Below are positions 26,299-33,411 of a DNA stretch of 33,411 nt, in pieces. The position numbers and the translations under genes were made by a program. Source of the stretch: Prochlorococcus sp. AG-686-P16 (GTDB lineage Bacteria; Cyanobacteriota; Cyanobacteriia; PCC-6307; Cyanobiaceae); NCBI GenBank assembly GCA_003208695.1, contig QCVY01000002.1:1-33411 (forward strand). The letters run 5' to 3'. Position 1 is the first letter of the stretch. Every line of letters starts with the position of its first letter. The notes beneath the pieces were generated by a model. The model searched no databases. It saw only the letters and a program-made list of their open reading frames with translations, and was not told the DNA's origin.

Positions 26299-26339
26299 AA
26301 ATTATTTAAACCAAATATTTCTATATAAAAGAATTTTAA

Positions 26340-26429
26340 TTAATGAAATAAATAAACCACAAGAATTGCTGCAACAATTAGTATTGGAGATAATGCTGTA
26401 AACATTAAAGTCTTGAAATTAAGTCCCAT
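26340..26429 (-). CDS. 29-aa TM peptide MGLNFKTLMFTALSPILIVAAILVVYLFH
   Basis: Translated by eye; photosystem-small-subunit-like size but family not recognised. Confidence 0.45.
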   Translation of the reverse strand: MGLNFKTLMFTALSPILIVAAILVVYLFH

Positions 26430-26518
26430 TACATTTAAATAAATATACAAACTAAGTAAATAATACTTTTAAGTATTGGCAATAAGTAGAATTTACATTA
26501 TTTAGATATGCAAAAAAA

Positions 26519-26755
26519 ATGAATAAAAAAAGATACCAAGAAGAGTATGAAGAAGGTTCTAATTTACTTTGGCCTAGCGAAGAAGAAGATAAAATTACCA
26601 GAAAATTTTATAGAGATTTATCACACCTATCTAAAAAAATAATTCATAATGAAAATAAAAATAAAAAGTTAAATTTATTAAAACAAATTTTTAGAGTTTT
26701 TACTGGAAAGGGAGGTTCGTCAAAAAATATAGATCAATCGTTAAGAAATTTTTAG
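26519..26755 (+). CDS. Hypothetical protein
   Basis: ORF 78 aa. Confidence 0.5.
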   Translation: MNKKRYQEEYEEGSNLLWPSEEEDKITRKFYRDLSHLSKKIIHNENKNKKLNLLKQIFRVFTGKGGSSKNIDQSLRNF

Positions 26756-26782
26756 CTTGATTAATTTATTAAATAAAAGATT

Positions 26783-27652
26783 ATGTCTAATCCAAACAAG
26801 AAGAGTAAAAAAAAAATAAACAGTATTTTTATTTTTAAAACTAAAATTTTTGTAACCATAGTTTTCATCCCATTACTTTACTTATTAGGTTGGATATTTT
26901 CACAATCATTTTTATTCTTAAGTTTAAGCAAAGAAGCTTTATCCTTAATAGGAACAATATTTACATTCTTATTATTTATTTTCTTAATGCCTGCATGGTT
27001 TAATTTTCGTTGGGAAATAAAAAATAGCTGGTCAACACTTGGTATAAATAATAAAACTTTAATGAATAATATTTTATCTTTTTCTCAAGGAATTATTTTT
27101 GCTTTAATATTATTAATTTTAATTTTGGTACCGTTACTTACAAATAACTATATTGCTTTATCAGGAGTATTGTCCTCTGACATAATATTAAATGGGATTT
27201 TACTTACTTTTGGCATTGGGTTTGCTGAGGAAATAATTTTTAGGGGATGGCTTTTAGAAGACTTAAAACTTCAATTCGGAATAAAAGTTGCCTTAATAAG
27301 TCAATCTATAGTTTTTAGCCTTGTTCATATTGGATTCAAGATGCCATTTTGGAATACATTAGGAACTCTTATAGGTTTATTCACCTTAGGAATTCTTTGT
27401 TCAATAATAAGATTAAAAGATGAAGGATCATTGTGGGGAGCTATTGGTCTTCATGGTGGACTTGTCGGTATTTGGTTTATTTTAAATAATGGTTTAATAA
27501 ATGTATCTAAAGAAGCACCTGGGTGGTTGGTTGGTTATGGTACTCCTAACACAAATCCATTAGGTGGTTTCTATGGGATTTCATTATTGCTGATTTCTTG
27601 CATTTTTTACTTTTTTAAATTTAAGAATCAAATATTCAAATTTATAAAGTAA
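26783..27652 (+). CDS. CPBP family intramembrane metalloprotease
   Basis: EEIIFRGWLLEDL, FSLVHIGF, LHGGLVGIWF; multi-TM. Confidence 0.88.
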   Translation: MSNPNKKSKKKINSIFIFKTKIFVTIVFIPLLYLLGWIFSQSFLFLSLSKEALSLIGTIFTFLLFIFLMPAWFNFRWEIKNSWSTLGINNKTLMNNILSFSQGIIFALILLILILVPLLTNNYIALSGVLSSDIILNGILLTFGIGFAEEIIFRGWLLEDLKLQFGIKVALISQSIVFSLVHIGFKMPFWNTLGTLIGLFTLGILCSIIRLKDEGSLWGAIGLHGGLVGIWFILNNGLINVSKEAPGWLVGYGTPNTNPLGGFYGISLLLISCIFYFFKFKNQIFKFIK

Positions 27653-27671
27653 ATAGGAATGTTTTTTAAAT

Positions 27672-27932
27672 TTATATTAATTTCGCTAAAGTCAATAATG
27701 CGTTGAGACTTTCTAATCTTTTTTGAGCTTGAATTATCATTCTTTTGGAATCCGGAACACAATCAGCCTGTAATGATAATGCATAATAATATTCATCATT
27801 AGTACAAGCTATGCATTTTTCAATCTTTGATTTTGAATCAGAATTAATCATATCAAGACTATCTATTAATTTTTTACCCACAATTTGCAAAAGGAGTTGA
27901 TTAAAAGCTTGTTCTGATGAATAATTAGCCAA
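27672..27932 (-). CDS. Hypothetical protein
   Basis: ORF 86 aa. Confidence 0.6.
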   Translation of the reverse strand: MANYSSEQAFNQLLLQIVGKKLIDSLDMINSDSKSKIEKCIACTNDEYYYALSLQADCVPDSKRMIIQAQKRLESLNALLTLAKLI

Positions 27933-28122
27933 ATTGAATTTTTTTTAATGCTAAGCATTGTACAAAAAATTGCTATATAAAATAATAAATTAACTTATAT
28001 ATTCGTATGTAATATATCGTTTGATTTTATAGAGATGTTAAGTTTTCTTTTAAATAGATATAAATACCGATGTCTTTTATTTGAGCAATTGTCAGATTAA
28101 AGTAAAGTTTAAATATTAAATT

Positions 28123-28290
28123 ATGAACTTAGAGGCAGGATTTAGATTCATTATTTTGTTGTTGTTGTTTGGATCTACTAATTATTTGATGATGCTAAAA
28201 AGATATGAAAATGACCTCAATAAAAGACTAGTTATGCAAAAGAAAAGAATTGCCGAATTATATCCTAAAGGAACTTTTATAAGCGTATAA
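28123..28290 (+). CDS. 55-aa TM peptide MNLEAGFRFIILLLLFGSTNYLMMLKRYENDLNKRLVMQKKRIAELYPKGTFISV
   Basis: Translated by eye. Confidence 0.55.
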   Translation: MNLEAGFRFIILLLLFGSTNYLMMLKRYENDLNKRLVMQKKRIAELYPKGTFISV

Positions 28291-28431
28291 AATTATAAAT
28301 AAAATATATTCATAATTTAGTTTTTAAATTTTCAAATGATATTGGAAAACCTTTTTAAAATTATAAAATTATTTTTTTGAGAAGTAAATTTATTTTTCAA
28401 AATTTAAAATTATTTTCAAAGCAAAGTTTAT

Positions 28432-28680
28432 TTACCATTTTGGATTAGTTTTTTGCCATCCTTTATTTATTAAATTTTTCCAAAATAATCTTGCATCTTC
28501 TATCTTCATTTCTCTTCTTGTTTTCATTAAAGGGGGATTTTCACCATGACTACCCATGACAATGCCCTCTTCAATAAACATAGATTTGATCAAATCCTCT
28601 TTATTTTCCTTTTCTTTATAAAAACGAATTACTCCAACAGAGTTAGAATCAATTAACCAAAAATCATTTTCTTTTTTCAT
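28432..28680 (-). CDS. Hypothetical protein
   Basis: ORF 82 aa; LIDSNSVGVIRFYKEKENK...ARLFWKNLINKGWQKTNPKW. Confidence 0.6.
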   Translation of the reverse strand: MKKENDFWLIDSNSVGVIRFYKEKENKEDLIKSMFIEEGIVMGSHGENPPLMKTRREMKIEDARLFWKNLINKGWQKTNPKW

Positions 28681-28778
28681 TTATTTTGAAGTTTAATGAA
28701 AAGAAATCACATCAAAGACATATATAAAATAATCTAATTAAGACATTGAAAGAAAAAATATATTTAAATCAAAATTAA

Positions 28779-29195
28779 TTAATATTTACTCTGTCGATTC
28801 TTCTTTAATTCGCCCCGTTTTTTTTTGGAATCAAGCCTTCTATTCTGAGAAGCTTTAGATGGTTTAGTAGCTTTTCTAACTTTGGTAAAATTTTTTAATG
28901 AATTTCTAATTAATGAGCTAATTCTTGCTATAGCTATTTGTCTATTAAGTAATTGATTTCTTTCTTCCTGGACGGCTATACATATACAATTATTGACTAA
29001 TTTAGTTTTCAATTTTTTCGTTATAACTTTCTTTTGATAATCATTTAAGACTTTTGATTCTTCGATATTAAAAATAATTTCTACTCTTGTATTAGTTTTA
29101 TTTACTTTTTGACCTCCTGGGCCAGATGATCTAGAAAAACGCCATTTTAATTCTCTTGAAGGAATTACTAATCTGGTAGTAATAATTAAATCCAT
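28779..29195 (-). CDS. arfB: ArfB-like GGQ peptidyl-tRNA hydrolase/release factor
   Basis: RFSRSSGPGGQKVNKTNTRVE and basic C-terminal tail. Confidence 0.88.
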   Translation of the reverse strand: MDLIITTRLVIPSRELKWRFSRSSGPGGQKVNKTNTRVEIIFNIEESKVLNDYQKKVITKKLKTKLVNNCICIAVQEERNQLLNRQIAIARISSLIRNSLKNFTKVRKATKPSKASQNRRLDSKKKRGELKKNRQSKY

Positions 29196-29266
29196 TTTTA
29201 TCTCTAAAACATCCTCAGCTCATATCCAAATATACTTTTAGATTATAATACCAATTAAAAACAGAT

Positions 29267-29325
29267 CGGTAAATACTGGCCGGTTTAGTTAGGTAAACCG
29301 AAATTCGGTGTATTTGCCGTATAAT
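29267..29325 (+). promoter_or_regulatory. Nested inverted repeats followed by TATAAT
   Basis: CGGTAAATAC..GTATTTGCCG outer pair, CGGTTTA-gttagg-TAAACCG inner pair, TATAAT at 29320-29325. Confidence 0.5.
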
Positions 29326-29399
29326 TTTCTTCGGTTTGTATCCTTACAACATTCAAATATTTGTAAGATATTTGATTTGTACTTAATTCAAAGGTCACT

Positions 29400-29639
29400 A
29401 TGTATTCAATGTTTGATCTTCTTTTTGAAACTCCTTCATATCGTCCAGTATATGTTATTTCTGATACCGAGATGAAAGAACTCAAGAAAAACCATCATCA
29501 AGAAGAACTTGATGAAATCACAACACAAAGAAAAAGACTTGAAGATGCTTTTAAATCACAATTAAAACATCTTGAAGAAAGGGAAAAAGAAGTCAAGAAT
29601 GAGCTTAAAATAATTTCCGGAACTAAAGGAAAAGGATAG
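29400..29639 (+). CDS. Conserved hypothetical, coiled-coil C-terminus
   Basis: ORF 79 aa MYSMFDLLFETPSYRPVYVISDTEMKELKKNHHQEELDEI... Confidence 0.65.
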   Translation: MYSMFDLLFETPSYRPVYVISDTEMKELKKNHHQEELDEITTQRKRLEDAFKSQLKHLEEREKEVKNELKIISGTKGKG

Positions 29640-29663
29640 TTTTTTTTCAAAAAAATTATTACT

Positions 29664-29696
29664 AAAAAGACGGTTATTTTTAATCGTCTTTTTTCT
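29664..29696. terminator. Intrinsic terminator
   Basis: AAAAAGACGgttatttttaatCGTCTTTTTT. Confidence 0.8.
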
Positions 29697-29756
29697 TAAT
29701 TAATTTATAAATTTTTTTTAACCACGAATTCATAAAATATTATCCATAATAAATAA

Positions 29757-29861
29757 ATGAATAATAAGAAAGAGCAGATAAGAATGTTTCTACCTTTCAG
29801 TTGGGTAATTTGTGCTGTTATTTCTTTCGCATATATAAATTCTCATTTAATTAACACTTAG
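29757..29861 (+). CDS. 34-aa TM peptide MNNKKEQIRMFLPFSWVICAVISFAYINSHLINT
   Basis: Translated by eye. Confidence 0.4.
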   Translation: MNNKKEQIRMFLPFSWVICAVISFAYINSHLINT

Positions 29862-29866
29862 GTTAA

Positions 29867-30211
29867 ATGGATAAATTATCAAAAGAACAAGTATTAGCTT
29901 CTTCAAGCGGATGGGTTGCATCTCTATTAAATTTCTTACCTGGAGTTGGGACTGGTTATCTATATCAGAGAAGGTGGTTACCATATTTCATTACTACTGG
30001 AGCCGTAACAGCATGGTTTGTTCTCGGAATAATTTTGCAAGGTGATAAAGAGCCAAGTCAAACAGAACAATTAATAGGTATCTCAGGCTTATTTCTCATA
30101 TCAATAATAACAGTAGTGGAAGCTAACTTAGCTTCTAAGAAAGCTGTAAAAATAGCTTCTATTAAAAAAGAAGAAGTAAAAACTCCTGTAAAAAAAGGAT
30201 GGTTTAAATAA
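29867..30211 (+). CDS. Hypothetical membrane protein
   Basis: ORF 114 aa; FLPGVGTGYLYQRRW then TM helices. Confidence 0.65.
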   Translation: MDKLSKEQVLASSSGWVASLLNFLPGVGTGYLYQRRWLPYFITTGAVTAWFVLGIILQGDKEPSQTEQLIGISGLFLISIITVVEANLASKKAVKIASIKKEEVKTPVKKGWFK

Positions 30212-30217
30212 ATCCTA

Positions 30218-30490
30218 CTAATTGTAGAAAAATAAAATTTCTTTTTCTTTTAGGCCTTCCCAACCAGAATCAATTAATAATTGATCTAGGGTACCTTTAT
30301 CAAAATGCTTAGAACCTGTTTTAACGCATCTATTCCTCATTGATTTTTTAACTCCGCTTCTTTCTCTTTTGTTTTCTTCAATCATAATCCTGTTATAAAG
30401 CTCAAGCATTTTAGGTGGTATTGGAGTCCCATCTAGGTCAATACCGTTTTCAATTGCTTCATCAACTGCTTGCATCCCTATTTTTTTCAT
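30218..30490 (-). CDS. Conserved hypothetical protein
   Basis: ORF 90 aa. Confidence 0.6.
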   Translation of the reverse strand: MKKIGMQAVDEAIENGIDLDGTPIPPKMLELYNRIMIEENKRERSGVKKSMRNRCVKTGSKHFDKGTLDQLLIDSGWEGLKEKEILFFYN

Positions 30491-30561
30491 AAAGTTTGAT
30501 TTATTTATAGAGAATATCCTATAAGAAAAGATATTGATTTCTAAGGATTTGAATAATTAAT

Positions 30562-31011
30562 TTACTGATTTTGAATTTCCTTTAAGACTCTTATTGCCTC
30601 TTTAATGTGTTCTGGGCCATTCAACAAATCTCGAAAGATATGTTTAACAAATCCATTTCTATCAATCACATAGGTAACTCTTCCATCTAATAGCCCTAGT
30701 ACTTTGGGTACTTTGAAAGCTTTTCTTAATGAATCATTTTCATCACATAGCAAAGGATATTGTAATTTATTCTTATTAGCAAATGCCAAGTGACTTGAAG
30801 AACTACCATTACTCACTCCCCAGACTTGCGCACCAAGGACTTTAAAAAGGTCATACTTATCTCTAAATCCGCAAACCTCTATCGTGCATCCTGGGGTATC
30901 ATCCTTTGGATAAAAGAATAAAACTAAAGGAGTTTTTAATCCATTATTTGTCCTTTTAGTCCCATTCTGATCTAGTAAAGAAAATTGTGGTACTTTATCT
31001 CCAATCTGCAA
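30562..31011 (-). CDS. bcp: Peroxiredoxin Bcp/PrxQ
   Basis: GDKVPQFSLLDQNG...VLFFYPKDDTPGCTIEVCGFRD. Confidence 0.93.
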   Translation of the reverse strand: MQIGDKVPQFSLLDQNGTKRTNNGLKTPLVLFFYPKDDTPGCTIEVCGFRDKYDLFKVLGAQVWGVSNGSSSSHLAFANKNKLQYPLLCDENDSLRKAFKVPKVLGLLDGRVTYVIDRNGFVKHIFRDLLNGPEHIKEAIRVLKEIQNQ

Positions 31012-31170
31012 AATAGTTTATGTAAATCTCCATCTTAGAAGCAACTAATATTTTTCTGTGACCAAAAACAACAAAGTTTTGGATAATTTTTCTAAAATTG
31101 TTCTAAAAGAGACTAAAAGAGACTAAAAGATTCTTCTAATTAACTAATGTTATTGAATATATCTATTCTC

Positions 31171-31278
31171 ATGGAATTTGCCATAAGTAGTTTTTTATTT
31201 CTCATTCTCTTTGTCGGAATACTTTTTAATTTAAAAATAACTAACAATAAGAGAGTTAATGAAATAAAAGAAAAATAA
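31171..31278 (+). CDS. 35-aa TM peptide MEFAISSFLFLILFVGILFNLKITNNKRVNEIKEK
   Basis: Translated by eye. Confidence 0.45.
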   Translation: MEFAISSFLFLILFVGILFNLKITNNKRVNEIKEK

Positions 31279-31329
31279 AAAAATAATAATAATTGGAATA
31301 AATAAATTTAAGATCTCTAAAAATGATTT

Positions 31330-31569
31330 TTAGAATTTTATATTTTCATTTGGGGTAAATACAGAACAATAATTACTTACAATATTTTGTAAATCAATTT
31401 CGGAAGAACTCTTAGATTCTAATTTTAATTTATCTATGGCTTCTCTTGAATCAATCTCCCTAAGACGATATCTAGCACATGTATCGAGTACTTTAAACAT
31501 TTTTGTAGTAACTGCCATTGATGAGGGTATAAAGGCTAATAAGAAAAAAGATGATAATAAAATTTTCAT
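31330..31569 (-). CDS. Small exported hypothetical protein
   Basis: Signal peptide MKILLSSFFLLAFIPSSMA. Confidence 0.6.
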   Translation of the reverse strand: MKILLSSFFLLAFIPSSMAVTTKMFKVLDTCARYRLREIDSREAIDKLKLESKSSSEIDLQNIVSNYCSVFTPNENIKF

Positions 31570-32015
31570 TATATTTTAAAAAGTAAATTACAGTTTTGAA
31601 ATTTAGTTAGGTTTAAACAAAGCTTATTTTTAAAGAATAAGGAAGCCAAAAATAATTGGGATAAAATGTGGTTAATTATTAAAAAATTTTAACTTGCTGT
31701 TAACCAAAAATTTTTTATTTATCATTTTCATCCCATACAGTTTTGATATAAAGTTAGTTTTATCTGATAAATAGATTTTGAAACTAATCAAACAAATTAT
31801 TAAAAGACATAAAATACTTATTAAGTGGTACCAAGAAAAATTAAAATTAAGTGATTATCAACTCCTTTGGTTAGTTTTTTTTAAGGGCGTAATAATTACG
31901 ATTATTTTTTATAAACTTCTTTGAAGAGTAACAAAGCGAGTTTATAAAAAGATATTTTCAAATCATTAGATTATATTAATAATAGATTTAACAATGAATT
32001 AAATAGACTTCTATC

Positions 32016-32306
32016 ATGAATATCTTTGGGGTCGGTTTACCAGAAGTAACAGTAATTTTAATTCTAGCTCTATTAATTTTTGGTCCTAAGAAATTACCAG
32101 AATTAGGAAAACAACTTGGCAAAACATTAAAAAGCTTAAAGAAAGCATCGAATGAATTTCAAAATGAGATAGATCAAGTAATTAATGAGCCAGAAAAAGA
32201 AAATTTACCAAATTCTCCTCAAAAAAAATTCATAAATGATCTCGATCAAGTTACTAAAGAATCAGAGGAAAAGGATTTCTTAGAATCAGATAATAATGAT
32301 AAATGA
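32016..32306 (+). CDS. tatA: Sec-independent translocase TatA/E family protein
   Basis: MNIFGVGLPEVTVILILALLIFGPKKLPELGKQLGKTLKSLKKASNEF. Confidence 0.92.
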   Translation: MNIFGVGLPEVTVILILALLIFGPKKLPELGKQLGKTLKSLKKASNEFQNEIDQVINEPEKENLPNSPQKKFINDLDQVTKESEEKDFLESDNNDK

Positions 32307-32703
32307 GATAATTCAGAGGCCAATTACGCCTATAGAAGAATTTGAAATCGCCTTAAATAAAGCAAAACTTTCAGATGAAGATTATGAATTGATTGACTAC
32401 ATCAGATACACTAGTGTTTTTACCCAACCAAGTCTTGTTAAAGATTTAAAAAGGCCATCCAAACCACCTCTACTTACGAATCTTTGCCAAATATGCAGGA
32501 AAATTGGATCAGAGATGCCTGAGCACTTTAAAAAAGTAATTGATTGGTCAATCCAAATGAGTGAACATAATACAAGATGGGATGGCCATCTAATTTGTGC
32601 AGAGGCATTAAACGTAGATAATATCCCAATAAGTCCTTCACATGGAACATCTTTATTTGATGTTCTTGTAGTACACAAAGAATTATTTCTCGGATTTGAT
32701 TAG
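32296..32703 (+). CDS. Conserved hypothetical protein
   Basis: ORF 135 aa overlapping the tatA end by 11 nt. Confidence 0.7.
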   Translation: MINEIIQRPITPIEEFEIALNKAKLSDEDYELIDYIRYTSVFTQPSLVKDLKRPSKPPLLTNLCQICRKIGSEMPEHFKKVIDWSIQMSEHNTRWDGHLICAEALNVDNIPISPSHGTSLFDVLVVHKELFLGFD

Positions 32704-32712
32704 CTAAAGATG

Positions 32713-33033
32713 TTAATCATCTAGCGGAATTGAATCGGTATCAATTACGTCTTTGGAATCTTCATATTTACTTCTCTTAGTATCAATCCAGTTATTAATA
32801 GATGCCACAACTGGAAGGGAACCTCTATAAATAAAAATTGAAGTTGGCAAAGCACTCAATAATCCAACCAAAGGATTTTTGAAAAGTAATCTTCCTGCTT
32901 TGATATTAAATAAAATTATAAGAATTGATGGAACCAAAACTTTAATTACTGTTTTTGAAGCCTCAATCCAACCGACACGATATATCCACCATATCAACAC
33001 TATTCCAACTACATATAAAAATAGGTAAGTCAT
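32713..33033 (-). CDS. Hypothetical membrane protein
   Basis: ORF 106 aa with TM segments. Confidence 0.6.
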   Translation of the reverse strand: MTYLFLYVVGIVLIWWIYRVGWIEASKTVIKVLVPSILIILFNIKAGRLLFKNPLVGLLSALPTSIFIYRGSLPVVASINNWIDTKRSKYEDSKDVIDTDSIPLDD

Positions 33034-33128
33034 ATATTTAATATAGTATTTATTATATTTATTTGGTCTTTACAAAAAACAATTTAATTTTTTCTAAGGC
33101 TTTAATAAAATTACTCGTAAACGTTAAA

Positions 33129-33344
33129 ATGAGTTTCTCTGAAATAAGAAAATTTTTAAAACAAATGCAGTCAGAAGATAATTTAAGAAAGGAGGTTACT
33201 TCTTCTGCAACCGCCGATGATGTAGCACTTATTGCTCAAAAACTTGGATATGGTTTCTCTGGTGATGATCTTTTAAGATTTAATGGCCAAAAAGTAGATA
33301 AAGTCACCGTCAGAAAAGTTGATCACCCCGGTGAATATCACTGA
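33129..33344 (+). CDS. Stand-alone Nif11-like domain protein
   Basis: MSFSEIRKFLKQMQSEDNLRKEVTSSATADDVALIAQKLGYGFSGDDL; start moved to internal ATG of track ORF. Confidence 0.8.
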   Translation: MSFSEIRKFLKQMQSEDNLRKEVTSSATADDVALIAQKLGYGFSGDDLLRFNGQKVDKVTVRKVDHPGEYH

Positions 33345-33348
33345 ATGT

Positions 33349-33411
33349 TCAAGACTTAATCCAAATTGCGAGTCCTCCGCCTCTTCCTCTTGCACACATC
33401 CAATTTTTTTC
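33349..33411 (-). CDS. C-terminal fragment of an ORF entering from the right (...NWMCARGRGGGLAIWIKS)
   Basis: Open frame to window edge ending in TGA. Confidence 0.4.
   Translation of the reverse strand, partial: EKNWMCARGRGGGLAIWIKS

Noticed and set aside
29285-29485. Minus-strand 66-aa ORF overlapping the 29400..29639 gene
   Set aside because: Antisense to the more protein-like plus ORF and to the dyad/TATAAT region.
31105-31135. GAGACTAAAA tandem repeat
   Set aside because: Only about 2.5 short copies; likely slippage in AT-rich DNA.
32397-32678. Minus-strand 93-aa ORF
   Set aside because: Entirely antisense to the better-supported 32296..32703 ORF.
33129-33344. Nif11 protein as a RiPP precursor
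   Set aside because: No double-glycine cleavage site or core peptide after the Nif11-like region and no maturation enzyme nearby; reads as a stand-alone Nif11 protein.

Overview
AT-rich (roughly 30% GC) window that looks like a high-light Prochlorococcus accessory region. This assignment is inferred from codon usage, many very small ORFs and recognisable families; no database was searched. Ordinary genes include DUF3303, SDR, MarR, DUF985 cupin, thiD, tenA, a photolyase/cryptochrome family gene, proline iminopeptidase, a GT2 glycosyltransferase, CPBP protease, an ArfB-like GGQ protein, a Bcp/PrxQ peroxiredoxin, TatA and a Nif11-like protein. Three signals stand out. (1) A probable integrated element of about 9.4 kb (about 16,078-25,492) carries a large serine integrase at one end and a VapE-type helicase plus ribbon-helix-helix and HTH proteins at the other. 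It is bounded by a 15/16-bp direct repeat in which both copies encode the in-frame C-terminus YPDW-stop, so it appears inserted in the 3' end of a 49-aa ORF. (2) A cassette-like array runs through this element and recurs on the opposite strand at 1-1,101. Unrelated short ORFs share a 5' module (TTGACAGTCGATCTAcAATAAGGGGCAATTAGCTCC-TTTTTT, often ending at the ATG) and a 3' module beginning at the stop codon (TAAATAAAACgCTTACTACTTGCACAGC). One cassette has decayed while both modules remain. (3) A small RNA candidate at 3,548-3,618 (minus) displays the ACTCCTCACACAC motif of cyanobacterial Yfr1 in a hairpin loop, followed by an intrinsic terminator. A ligase pseudogene with a single TTA-to-TAA-like nonsense codon and a candidate replication origin next to vapE are also described. 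No tRNA, rRNA or CRISPR array was seen.
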